Shown: positions 1-6,548 of the stretch, piece after piece
How the letters are laid out: each line of letters begins with the position of its first letter
How positions within the stretch are numbered: position 1 is the first letter of the stretch
Assembly (NCBI GenBank): GCA_002483085.1
Contig: DLHF01000081.1
Location: 1-24,219, forward strand
Origin: Ignavibacteria bacterium UBA7675
GTDB taxonomy: Bacteria; Bacteroidota; Ignavibacteria; Kapaibacteriales; UB7675
Length of the DNA stretch: 24,219 nt
Direction: 5' to 3'
Translations under genes and position numbers: made by a program
The notes under the pieces: generated by a model
Seen by the model: only the letters and a program-made list of their open reading frames with translations
Database searches by the model: none
Told to the model about the DNA's origin: nothing

Positions 1-365
1 CCACAACTTTCTAAAGTACCTCAATTGATTGTGGAATCTTGTTTATGAGCACTGACACCCAGAACTGTCAACATCAATCATTAACCTGAATCTTCAATAG
101 AGAGTAGCAGGGATGTTGGTTCAGCTACATGCGGAACGTTTTGCGGAACAATTGCGAAATCGTTTTGAGGGCAGTCTCTAACTCTTTGTATATCAAGAGC
201 TTACGGAATGGGCCAACCTATTTGCAATCAGCTATCCTATAGAGCAGGTCTTGACTGTTTGGCGAAGTCTTGATTATTACATCTAAAGGCCCCTGTTTTG
301 CTTTGGATGATTTCCACGCTCTCAAACAATAATTCGGTATCAAGTCTGCTTTTGCGTACTATCAA
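1..365. other. Left-edge stretch without a recognised gene
   Basis: No convincing gene is visible. A short frame on the + strand runs from ATG 113 to TAA 286 with one in-frame TAA at 179-181. It would encode about 57 residues in two pieces, but I do not recognise it and chance alone could produce it. The stretch ends at the stop codon of the minus-strand PaiB-like gene. It is AT-rich, and given the decayed RhuM gene nearby it may contain eroded accessory DNA; that is inference. Confidence 0.4.
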
Positions 366-1034
366 TTATGAATCAAACTTTGAACCATCCCATTCGACGC
401 CTTCTGGAAAAAGCTCTGTTTTTCTTTTTATCATTTCAGATGCTATGAAGGCACTACTTCCGCCTATTTCTTCAAGTTTTGAAATGATGTTGAGATAACT
501 TTTTTCGTCTCTGTTTTGGCTGAGTTTAAATACGTTTTCTATTTTGTCGGCCTTCATCTCGAACCCCACAATTGCTGGCATCATTTTGCTCAAAAATTGA
601 TCCGGGAGATTGTCATAAAAAGCAGGTGATTCTGTGTTCCCCTTTTCAAATTTCAAAGTGAGTTTTCTCATGAACTTTATTAACTCGTCATTTGACATGA
701 AATTCACCTGCCCGCCTATATGCACGCTCATGTAGTTCCAGGTAGAACCAATTTGAGGATTGCTGTACCAGGAAGCGCTTACATAACAACTTGGCCCTGT
801 GAATACAATGAGTGCGTTTGGATTTTCAATAAATGCTTTGTGATGATCTGTGTTTCGCATAATGTGTCCCTGTAAGAACAGTTCTCCATTTTTTTCTTCA
901 AGTACTATTGGAATTTGTGTAGCAACCTGTGCTCCCGATTGAAAGCTTCCCGTCATGAAAGCAAAGGGATTCTCTTCAATGAAATCCACTATTGTCTGTT
1001 TGTCTTTTTCTTTAAAGTATGAGAAGTTGTACAT
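366..1034 (-). CDS. PaiB-like FMN-binding split-barrel protein
   Basis: This 222-residue protein belongs to the family of Bacillus PaiB, often named FMN-binding negative transcriptional regulator; the fold is a flavin-binding split beta-barrel. Family hallmarks are visible in order: GHIMRNTDHH (about residues 56-65), YVSASWY (84-90), TWNYMSVHIGG (98-108) and KLSQNRDEKSY (170-180). Length matches the family (about 200-220). The frame stays open upstream to base 1169, but the family N-terminus begins at MYNFSYF, and an AAGG lies about 6 nt before that ATG, so I start it at 1034. It is a lone minus-strand gene. A role in transcription or in flavin/pyridoxamine-type redox is known only by family name; the substrate cannot be told. 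The gene is AT-richer than the cluster beyond 4548, consistent with acquisition. Confidence 0.88.
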   Translation of the reverse strand: MYNFSYFKEKDKQTIVDFIEENPFAFMTGSFQSGAQVATQIPIVLEEKNGELFLQGHIMRNTDHHKAFIENPNALIVFTGPSCYVSASWYSNPQIGSTWNYMSVHIGGQVNFMSNDELIKFMRKLTLKFEKGNTESPAFYDNLPDQFLSKMMPAIVGFEMKADKIENVFKLSQNRDEKSYLNIISKLEEIGGSSAFIASEMIKRKTELFPEGVEWDGSKFDS

Positions 1035-1411
1035 AGTGCCTTGGTTCTTAAATTTTGTTTTGTCGTTGTTTTTGGCCGCCTTGCAATGACCGCTAACAAT
1101 TAGTTCTTCGCAGGGCTTGGTTGTATATAATAAAGGCTGCCGATGCGTGGCAGGCATAACAACTTGCAAAATGAAGAAGAGATATCGCCCCCAACCGAGT
1201 CGAATATAATAAATCGCCAGTTAATTGCGGCAGTCTGATCGCATCGATCTTCGCATACAACACTGCATGACTCCCTCGGACTCTGACATTGTGCCTTCCC
1301 GCTGGACTACACTGGCTGATTTCTCGATAAACTCCTACTTCCATGATGTGATCTGCGTCGGATGGAGCGCATATTTCTGGGCTCATTTTGCGATGCTCTG
1401 GCGTTTGCACA
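1035..1411. other. Intergenic stretch between paiB-like gene and RhuM remnant
   Basis: No gene is supported. Open frames here on both strands (for example minus strand 1093-1461) resemble no family I know and conflict with the RhuM remnant that begins near 1421. A short dyad, TGCC/GGCA, lies near 1139-1153. The sequence GCTAACAATTAG near 1094 superficially resembles an integron attC end, but no complementary partner arm was found nearby. Confidence 0.4.
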
Positions 1412-1420
1412 GTGCCTCTC

Positions 1421-1617
1421 TTGTGGCTTTCCCAACTCCAGATGAGTGAATTATTTGGCAAGAGTAAAGAAACAATCTCCGAACATATTGCGAATGTCTT
1501 TCGGGAAGGAGAACTGTAGCGTAGGAAGTCAACTATCCGGAAATTCCAGACAGTTCAGCAAGAGAAAGAACGTTAGATCGAACGGTGGATTGAATACTAT
1601 AACCTGATGCAGTGATA
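1421..1617 (+). pseudogene. Decayed RhuM-family gene fragment
   Basis: Reading from 1421 gives LWLSQLQMSELFGKS, then KETISEHIANVFREGEL, a stop (TAG 1517-1519), then STIRKFQTVQQE, a second stop (TAG 1574-1576), then IERWIEYYNL. This follows the N-terminal core of RhuM-family (virulence protein RhuM / PF13310) proteins, which typically read WLSQ-QMAELF, ISxHIxNIFxEGEL, S-V/I-RKF-T and EYYNLDAVI. After YYNL the reading shifts: the expected DAVI is found one base back (1606-1617) in another frame. So there are at least two nonsense codons and one frameshift, and the C-terminal part (GYRVNS-RGTQFRIWA region) is gone. The remnant stops just before the inverted repeat at 1625-1667. No intact partner is nearby. 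Confidence 0.78.
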
Positions 1618-1624
1618 TGGAAGA

Positions 1625-1667
1625 GTCAACGCTGCAATGTACCCGTAGCGCACATTGCAGCGTTGAC
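1625..1667. repeat. Perfect 16-bp inverted repeat, 11-nt loop
   Basis: The left arm is GTCAACGCTGCAATGT (1625-1640) and the right arm ACATTGCAGCGTTGAC (1652-1667); they are exact reverse complements separated by 11 nt. It lies 15 nt beyond the stop of the minus-strand DinB-like gene and 8 nt after the RhuM remnant. Neither strand has a following T-run, so it is not a textbook intrinsic terminator, though it may act as an RNA 3' end or protect one. It could also be a scar or a small repetitive element. Confidence 0.85.
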
Positions 1668-1682
1668 TATCGCGAACCTATA

Positions 1683-2150
1683 TCAATCCCAGATAAGCGG
1701 ACGCGGAACGCCCATCGCTCTGAGGTAGGATAAAAATTGTCCGGCGTGTACGGCCTCGTGGTAGCCGATTCTCATCAAGTAGTCGCCGAGCTTTCTTTTG
1801 CGACCATTGCCGGGATGGGTGACATCGACGGTTGCGAGATCGGCTGCTGAAAAGCTCTTTACAGTGGCGAGAAAACGCTGCCTGTGCGGTTCCGCAAATT
1901 CCAGTTCGTCGGCCAGGTTTGTGTAGGGACGGCCTTGCCACGGCGATTGATACGACGACATATCACCGTTGTTGATGATAATGTTCCACCCGTGGTCGGC
2001 GCCGAGGACGTGACGAATCAGTTCTAATGCACTCATTGCGTCGGGGTCCGGTTTCCAATGGTAATACTCCTCCGAAAGCCCTGCCCACAGTGCTGTACTT
2101 CGCCTTCGTATCTCTTCAAAATTCAAAAGTATAAGCTCAGTTTGTGTCAT
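1683..2150 (-). CDS. DinB-like four-helix metal-binding protein
   Basis: This 155-residue protein fits the DinB/YfiT-like family of putative metal-dependent enzymes, a four-helix bundle holding a divalent metal through three histidines. The expected triad is visible: His47 in LIRHVLGADHGW, and His131 and His135 in IGYHEAVHAGQFLSYLR near the C-terminus, the family signature. Length is normal. Some relatives are thiol-dependent transferases (bacillithiol or mycothiol), but many have no known substrate, so none is assigned here. The ATG at 2150 gives the expected N-terminus. It is a single minus-strand gene divergent from the arsR operon. A poor Bacteroidetes-type promoter may lie at 2194-2224. 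Confidence 0.86.
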   Translation of the reverse strand: MTQTELILLNFEEIRRRSTALWAGLSEEYYHWKPDPDAMSALELIRHVLGADHGWNIIINNGDMSSYQSPWQGRPYTNLADELEFAEPHRQRFLATVKSFSAADLATVDVTHPGNGRKRKLGDYLMRIGYHEAVHAGQFLSYLRAMGVPRPLIWD

Positions 2151-2403
2151 GATTGCTTGATGTTTTATTGAACTCGATTTTACATAAAAGAGAGAAATAT
2201 AGCGATAAACACTTTTACTGAAAAAAAATCATTGTGCGACACCACATCAAAGAGAAATGATCAGAGTGAGGTTCCCTCATGATGGAGTTGTGTACACTAC
2301 CGCCTCCACTCGTGTACTTGCGCTCCGCACCACGCAGCACAAGTAATCCTTCCAACTCGCAGCTCATCTATGTTCATATATTCGTCAGAAAAATCAAAAA
2401 AGA
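2151..2403. other. Divergent intergenic region dinB-like / arsR
   Basis: This separates the minus-strand DinB-like gene from the arsR operon and should hold promoters for both. Only a small dyad TGAGG/CCTCA at 2267-2279 is seen besides the promoter elements listed separately. Confidence 0.4.
2194..2224 (-). promoter_or_regulatory. Possible promoter of the DinB-like gene
   Basis: Read on the minus strand, TATATTTC (2194-2201) differs by one base from the Bacteroidetes -7 motif TAnnTTTG, and TTTT (2221-2224) lies 19 nt upstream where TTTG is expected. The -7 box is about 45 nt before the ATG. Both boxes are imperfect, so this is a weak call. Confidence 0.3.
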
Positions 2404-2435
2404 ATTGCGTAGCCAAATAACTACACATATATTTG
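2404..2435 (+). promoter_or_regulatory. Promoter of the arsR-SRPBCC-doxX operon
   Basis: TATATTTG at 2428-2435 matches the Bacteroidetes -7 consensus TAnnTTTG exactly. ATTG at 2404-2407 sits 20 nt upstream, within the usual 19-21 spacing, and matches the -33 TTTG except for its first base. The spacer between them is exactly operator copy 1. Transcription would start near 2440, leaving a leader of about 30 nt without a Shine-Dalgarno sequence before ATG 2471. Confidence 0.65.
2408..2427. promoter_or_regulatory. ArsR-type operator copy O1
   Basis: CGTAGCCAAATAACTACACA contains the dyad GTAG-N8-CTAC and is a near copy (18/20) of O2 at 2451-2470. It fills the spacer between the -33 and -7 boxes, so a bound repressor would block RNA polymerase. 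ArsR-family dimers usually bind short AT-centred dyads like this next to their own gene. Binding by the adjacent ArsR protein is inference. Confidence 0.7.
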
Positions 2436-2450
2436 CAGCCAACTATATTC

Positions 2451-2470
2451 CGTAGCTAAATGACTACACA
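2451..2470. promoter_or_regulatory. ArsR-type operator copy O2
   Basis: CGTAGCTAAATGACTACACA ends directly before the arsR ATG at 2471. It repeats O1 with two changes, 43 bp away (about four helical turns), so two dimers could bind the same face of the DNA. The dyad GTAG-N8-CTAC is kept exactly in both, while both differences fall inside the dyad spacer. Confidence 0.7.
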
Positions 2471-2794
2471 ATGAACTTAAGACGAGACGTATTTCAAGCC
2501 ATAGCCGACCCGACAAGAAGGGCGATACTTTTGTTGGTTGCTTCGCAATCGATGACAGCAGGTGCAATAGCTTCCAACTTTGACACAGCAAGGCCAACAG
2601 TTTCAAAACACTTACAAATACTCACCGAGTGCGAGCTGCTTGAGCAGGAGCAAAACGGCAGAGAAATCTATTATCACCTAAATCCTAAAAAGATAAAAGA
2701 AATAGCGGACTTTATTGAACCATTCCGAAAAATGTGGGATGATAGATTTAATACATTGGAGACCATCATGAAAAAACACAAATCAAAGGAGTAG
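2471..2794 (+). CDS. ArsR-family HTH transcriptional repressor
   Basis: This 107-residue winged-helix protein begins with RRDVFQAIADPTRRAIL, the usual opening of the ArsR subgroup paired with SRPBCC genes, followed by the helix-turn-helix MTAGAIASNF...RPTVSKHLQIL (about 28-56) and a wing NGREIYYHL. There is no metal-binding CxC-type motif, so it is not an obvious metal sensor. It is first in a three-gene set; its stop overlaps the AAAGGAG that serves the next gene. Two near-identical dyads in its promoter suggest negative autoregulation of the whole operon. The inducer is unknown. Confidence 0.92.
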   Translation: MNLRRDVFQAIADPTRRAILLLVASQSMTAGAIASNFDTARPTVSKHLQILTECELLEQEQNGREIYYHLNPKKIKEIADFIEPFRKMWDDRFNTLETIMKKHKSKE

Positions 2795-2800
2795 AATACT

Positions 2801-3283
2801 GTGGAACGAAAAACAAAAATCAGTGCCGTAGACGGCAAACAGGAACTCGTAATTACCAGAGAGTTCGATCTGCCATTGGAGCTCCTTTTCAAAGCATATG
2901 TGGAGCCCGACATTGTTGAACAATGGATGGGAACCAAAGTGCTAAAACTTGAAAACAAGAAACACGGGAGCTGGCAATTTGAGACAAAGAATGCTCAGGG
3001 GCATGTGGTGTTTCAAGCCAATGGCGTAATCCACGAGTTTATTCCGAGCCAGAAGATCACACGAACATTTGAAATGGAGGGTACGCCTTTTGGCGTGCAG
3101 CTTGAGTTCCTAGAGTTTGAAGAACTCACCGACAACACCAGCAAACTCACTATGCACATCGTGTACAGATCAGTAGCGATCAGAGATCAAATACTACAAT
3201 TGCCTTTTGCTCAGGGCATAAATATGGCACATAACCGATTGCAAAACATCGTAAGCGAACTATCACATGATAAAGCGAAATAA
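2801..3283 (+). CDS. SRPBCC (AHSA1-type) domain protein
   Basis: This 160-residue protein is of the START-like SRPBCC superfamily, Activator-of-Hsp90-ATPase-1-like branch (AHSA1/PF08327). The pattern is typical: LVITREFDLPLELLFKAYVEPDIVEQWMG near the N-terminus, a central beta-sheet segment GVIHEFIPSQKITRTFEMEG, and a C-terminal helix. These proteins form a hydrophobic cavity for small lipophilic ligands, but the ligand is unknown. The start is GTG 2801, with AAAGGAG at 2786-2792 in good position and only 6 nt after the arsR stop, so translation is probably coupled. ArsR/SRPBCC/DoxX trios are common and often treated as stress or detoxification sets. Confidence 0.88.
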   Translation: MERKTKISAVDGKQELVITREFDLPLELLFKAYVEPDIVEQWMGTKVLKLENKKHGSWQFETKNAQGHVVFQANGVIHEFIPSQKITRTFEMEGTPFGVQLEFLEFEELTDNTSKLTMHIVYRSVAIRDQILQLPFAQGINMAHNRLQNIVSELSHDKAK

Positions 3284-3656
3284 GATTATCTATTGGATTG
3301 CTACGCTCTGGCTTTCATTAGGAATGATATCCAGTGGACTTGTACAACTATTGAGAATGAAAGAAGAAGTAGATATGATGGCGCATTTAGGCTATCCCCT
3401 CTATTTCCTAACAATACTGGGTGTTTGGAAAATGCTGGGAGTTATAACGGTACTTATTCCTACATTTCCAGTAGTAAAGGAATGGGCGTATGCGGGCTTT
3501 TTTCTGGCCATGTCGGGAGCGGTAATCTCGCACATTGTATTAGGCGATCCTGCAAAAGAGCTATTCGGTCCAGCGCTGCTTATAGTCCTGACTGTGGCAT
3601 CGTGGTACTTCAGACCTGCAAATAGAAAACTCATTTCAGTTAATAAAGTTGTCTAA
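3267..3656 (+). CDS. DoxX-like integral membrane protein
   Basis: This 129-residue protein has four hydrophobic segments (about residues 7-27, 45-64, 72-92 and 99-115) and the family signatures LGYPLYFLTILGVWKMLG, VVKEWAYAGFF and PAKELFGPALLIVLT, matching the DoxX-like family (PF13564). Members are small inner-membrane proteins of uncertain, probably redox-related, role. The gene overlaps the end of the SRPBCC gene by 17 nt, which indicates co-translation. It is last in the arsR operon; a copy of the dispersed GC-rich repeat begins about 27 nt after the stop. Confidence 0.87.
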   Translation: MIKRNKIIYWIATLWLSLGMISSGLVQLLRMKEEVDMMAHLGYPLYFLTILGVWKMLGVITVLIPTFPVVKEWAYAGFFLAMSGAVISHIVLGDPAKELFGPALLIVLTVASWYFRPANRKLISVNKVV

Positions 3657-3683
3657 CATTGTCTTTTACTGTACAGATATTGT

Positions 3684-3800
3684 GGCACGGGCATCGCTGC
3701 GGCGCACTTCTTGTCGCTGTCACCGGTCGCAAGAGCCGCTGCGAAGAAGTCCGACCGACCACGCGGCGGGTGTGCTGCGCGGTGCAGAGACCAAACGCGA
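3684..3800 (+). repeat. Dispersed GC-rich 3'-flank repeat, copy A
   Basis: This copy contains three blocks shared with other copies: GGCACGGGCATC (3684-3695), TCACCGGTCGCAA within 3715-3732, and a 35-nt block at 3760-3794 containing GCGCGGTGCAGAGACCAA. That last block matches copy D (17435-17469) at 34 of 35 positions, and the middle block matches copy C over 18 nt exactly. It lies just 3' of doxX in the same direction. Short open frames through it look like translation of a non-coding repeat. Confidence 0.8.
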
Positions 3801-3915
3801 GGGCAGCCGAAGAACGTTAACCAACTCCAATCAATAGATAATTTTGTTCCAACAATAGAAAAGCTGGTGCACAATATCAGTGTACACTACCTATCAACAG
3901 AAAGGATATGAACAT

Positions 3916-4491
3916 ATGGGCAACATGAATAGCAATACAAAGGAACTGCCGCCAGAACAACGGGAAGAATTACTCGACACATTACAAGCCCGGTTTGAGA
4001 AAAACATGCCCCGGCATAAGGGCATGCACTGGGATAGCGTACAAGCAAAGCTGGAAGCCAATCCCGAGAAACTGTGGTCGCTCAATGAAATGGAAAGAAC
4101 TGGCGGTGAGCCGGACGTTGTTGGGCATGATAAAAAGACTGGCGAATACATTTTTTATGATTGCTCAGCGGAAAGTCCTAAAGACCGCAGAAGCGTTTGC
4201 TACGACCGTGAAGGAGTTGAATCGAGAAAAGAGCATAAACCAGAAAACAATGCTATTGATATGGCAGCAGCTATGGGCATTGAACTTTTAACAGAAGAAG
4301 AATACCGAGCCTTGCAGGAACTTGGCAATTTCGATACGAAGACTTCGAGCTGGGTGAAAACGCCTCCTGATATCAGGGAACTCGGTGGGGCTCTCTTTTG
4401 TGATCGCCGCTACAACACTGTCTTTATGTATCACAACGGCGCACAATCTTACTACAGCGCCAGAGCGTTCCGTGGCTCGCTCAGGGTTTGA
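3916..4491 (+). CDS. DUF4256 family protein
   Basis: This 191-residue soluble protein matches DUF4256 strongly over its full length: RFEKNMPRHKGMHWDSVQAKL near the start, then LWSLNEMERTGGEPDVVG, YIFYDCSAESPKDRRSVCYD, NAIDMAAAMGIELLTEEEY, FDTKTSSWVKTPPDIRELGG and a C-terminal SYYSARAFRGSLRV. The family's function is unknown; no catalytic motif is evident to me, though two Cys residues in the DCSAES...SVCYD stretch are typical. The frame is open from 3880, but AAAGGA at 3901-3906 sits 9 nt before ATG 3916, which I take as the start. It is a single gene between repeat copy A and the SpoIIM cluster. Such proteins are usually mobile accessory genes. Confidence 0.88.
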   Translation: MGNMNSNTKELPPEQREELLDTLQARFEKNMPRHKGMHWDSVQAKLEANPEKLWSLNEMERTGGEPDVVGHDKKTGEYIFYDCSAESPKDRRSVCYDREGVESRKEHKPENNAIDMAAAMGIELLTEEEYRALQELGNFDTKTSSWVKTPPDIRELGGALFCDRRYNTVFMYHNGAQSYYSARAFRGSLRV

Positions 4492-4547
4492 GCTTTGCAA
4501 CTGTGCTATAACTTATTCCACAGCAGAATAAGCAGGCAGCTTATCAC

Positions 4548-5687
4548 ATGGCCCAAAAAAGTAAAATTATAGAAGCTGTGGGATTTCCTTTTTCTTTCGT
4601 AAATTCACCGCCGACCTACAGCCACCCGGTACTGCCGGGCTGGATACCCTACAGCGCTTTTATGTACTTACGCCATCGCCCTATGCAGGAAGTAGCATTT
4701 CACAAAAAAAATCGCGAGAAGTGGAAACAATTCGAGGAACTGATTGCAGGCCAGAGCAAGACAGACCCCGACACGTTGGCTTCGCTGTTCGTCGAGCTTA
4801 CGGACGACCTCGCTTATGCCCGCACATTTTACGCCAAAAGCACAACAACCCAGTATCTCAACACGCTCACAGCCCGAGTCCATCAGGCAATCTACCGCAA
4901 CAAAAGAGAAGAGCGCAGCAGGGTTATTACCTTTTGGACAGAAGAGCTACCACGAGTTGCCTATGAAGCACGACGCGACTTGCTGTATGCTTTTTTGCTG
5001 ACCGCAGTGTTCTTCCTGATCGGCTGGGTATCGTCGGTTCACGACACTACGTATGTACGCCTTATTCTCGGCGACAGCTACGTGAACATGTCATTGGAGA
5101 ACATGGAGAACAACGACCCTATGGGCGTATACAAGAAAATGCCCGGCCACGAGATGTTCGGCTATATTACCATCAACAACATCTTTGTTTCCTTCCGTAC
5201 ATTCGCCTACGGCATATTGCTGCCGCCCTTTGGCACCATCTATATACTGTTGCAAAATGGCGTCATGCTGGGGGCATTTATGCACTTATTCTACAAGCAT
5301 GGCTTTGGCACCGCCGCTCTACTGGGCGTGTGGATACACGGCACATTAGAAATATCTGCTATTATTATCGCTGGCGGAGCAGGTTTACTTATGGGCAAAA
5401 GCGTCATTTTCCCTGGCACGTACACGCGTGTGCAGTCGTTTATGGTCGGAGCAAAGAAGGGTCTGAAAATCGTTATTGGCCTTATACCCATATTTATTGC
5501 GGCGGGCTTTTTAGAGAGCTTTGTGACACGGTACAGCAGCATGCCATTAGCGCTCAACCTCGTCATTATCATCGGCTCGCTATCGTTTATCATCTGGTAT
5601 TTCATCATCTACCCCCTCCGACTTCACAGGAAAGACATTCATGCAGCAGACAACGCCCTTCAGCTTTCGGCGCATTCGCTCGTTTGA
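4548..5687 (+). CDS. SpoIIM-family multi-pass membrane protein
   Basis: This 379-residue protein belongs to the stage II sporulation protein M (SpoIIM) family as found in non-sporulating bacteria. The cytoplasmic N-terminal half (1-145, helical, charged) is followed by membrane segments at about 146-163, 205-230, 232-248, 255-283, 303-320 and 334-355. Hallmarks are NNIFVSFRTFAYGILLPPFG (210-229), QNGVMLGAF, and HGTLEISAIIIAGGAGLL. It opens a co-directional cluster with DUF4129, DUF4350, MoxR and DUF58 genes, its standard neighbours. The last 47 nt overlap the next gene. A small dyad, ATAAGC/GCTTAT (4528-4544), lies right before the ATG and could fold over the ribosome entry site. The role is not established outside Firmicutes sporulation; envelope-associated is the best inference. 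Confidence 0.9.
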   Translation: MAQKSKIIEAVGFPFSFVNSPPTYSHPVLPGWIPYSAFMYLRHRPMQEVAFHKKNREKWKQFEELIAGQSKTDPDTLASLFVELTDDLAYARTFYAKSTTTQYLNTLTARVHQAIYRNKREERSRVITFWTEELPRVAYEARRDLLYAFLLTAVFFLIGWVSSVHDTTYVRLILGDSYVNMSLENMENNDPMGVYKKMPGHEMFGYITINNIFVSFRTFAYGILLPPFGTIYILLQNGVMLGAFMHLFYKHGFGTAALLGVWIHGTLEISAIIIAGGAGLLMGKSVIFPGTYTRVQSFMVGAKKGLKIVIGLIPIFIAAGFLESFVTRYSSMPLALNLVIIIGSLSFIIWYFIIYPLRLHRKDIHAADNALQLSAHSLV

Positions 5688-6504
5688 CGAGGTATTCTCC
5701 GATACATTTGTATTTCTGCGACTGCACTTCCGCTATCTCGGAAAGCTGGTGCTCTTCGCCGTTGGACCATTGCTGCTTCTGGCTGCCCTTCTCGGGGGAG
5801 TAGAGGCATTTAACGTCAGCATAGGAGCAGCATCGCAAGCAATTCGTACTATACTTACACTGATAGAAACACTCCCGGACTTGCTTACGCAGATCATTAC
5901 CTATGTGTACATTGTGCTTTGCGCTAGCCTGCCATCGGGCACTCCACCAAGAGAGGAAATTTGGTCTGGTGTGCGATGGGCATTCTGGCGAGTGATCGGC
6001 GCCAATATCGTGTCGATGATTGCTGTTGGTATTGGCCTGATGCTCGTCATCATCCCCGGCATCTATGTCGGTGTGGCACTTGCTACGCTTTCCATTGTTA
6101 TCATCCAAGAAGAGCGTGGTGTATTCTCGGCCTTTGACAGGTGCTTTGTTCTTATCAAGGAACGCTGGTGGCAAACCTTTGGTATTATCCTCACGATGTT
6201 TGTTGTGTTGCTTGTATTTTATGTAGCGAGTAGTCTTCCTAGTATACTGCTCGAAGTGATGACAGATGCCATTACTGATAATTCCACACTGCTATCACTC
6301 TACAACACTGTTGGCAGCATCATCAGCAATATTGCCAGCGCCCTCATAACAATAGTCTTCAATACAGCCATAGCAATACAGTACTATTCATTAGTCGAGC
6401 AAAAAGAAGCGCCCGGCTTGCACGAAAGGGTTTCTGCGCTTGAGCGCCCGGCAAACGACAGCGCCGAAACAGACAAGACAACAGGCTTCCAGCCAATAGA
6501 GTAG
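5641..6504 (+). CDS. Multi-pass membrane protein, tandem paralogue 1 (YciC / GPDPase_memb-like)
   Basis: This 287-residue protein has about six hydrophobic segments (about 33-57, 80-97, 118-136, 137-155, 176-203, 229-250). It is the most diverged of three tandem paralogues, sharing the opening RRIRSFDEVFSDTFVFLR, the block AFDRCFVLIKERWWQTFGI (162-180) and the ending IQYYSLVEQKEAPGLHERV. The PGIY...AFxRCxxLxxxxWWxTFG pattern is like YciC and glycerophosphodiester phosphodiesterase membrane-domain families; no catalytic domain is present. AGGAAAG precedes ATG 5641, which lies inside the end of the SpoIIM gene, and the alignment with the paralogues supports that start. The function is unknown; a membrane scaffold or partner of SpoIIM is inferred from context. 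Confidence 0.82.
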   Translation: MQQTTPFSFRRIRSFDEVFSDTFVFLRLHFRYLGKLVLFAVGPLLLLAALLGGVEAFNVSIGAASQAIRTILTLIETLPDLLTQIITYVYIVLCASLPSGTPPREEIWSGVRWAFWRVIGANIVSMIAVGIGLMLVIIPGIYVGVALATLSIVIIQEERGVFSAFDRCFVLIKERWWQTFGIILTMFVVLLVFYVASSLPSILLEVMTDAITDNSTLLSLYNTVGSIISNIASALITIVFNTAIAIQYYSLVEQKEAPGLHERVSALERPANDSAETDKTTGFQPIE

Positions 6505-6548
6505 CGCTCCCGCAGGAGTTACACATATTATTTTCCTATCAACACAGT

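Noticed and set aside
113..286. 58-codon frame with a single internal stop, considered as a pseudogene
   Set aside because: Not similar to any family I recognise, and a frame of this length with one stop is expected by chance.
1088..1165. Possible integron attC site (GCTAACAATTAG ... CATAACAACTTG)
   Set aside because: The two ends are in the same orientation and no complementary GTTAGC-type arm was found, so the folded attC structure cannot form; no integrase in the window.
1093..1461. 122-codon minus-strand frame
   Set aside because: No family resemblance; it overlaps the RhuM remnant on the opposite strand, which has recognisable motifs.
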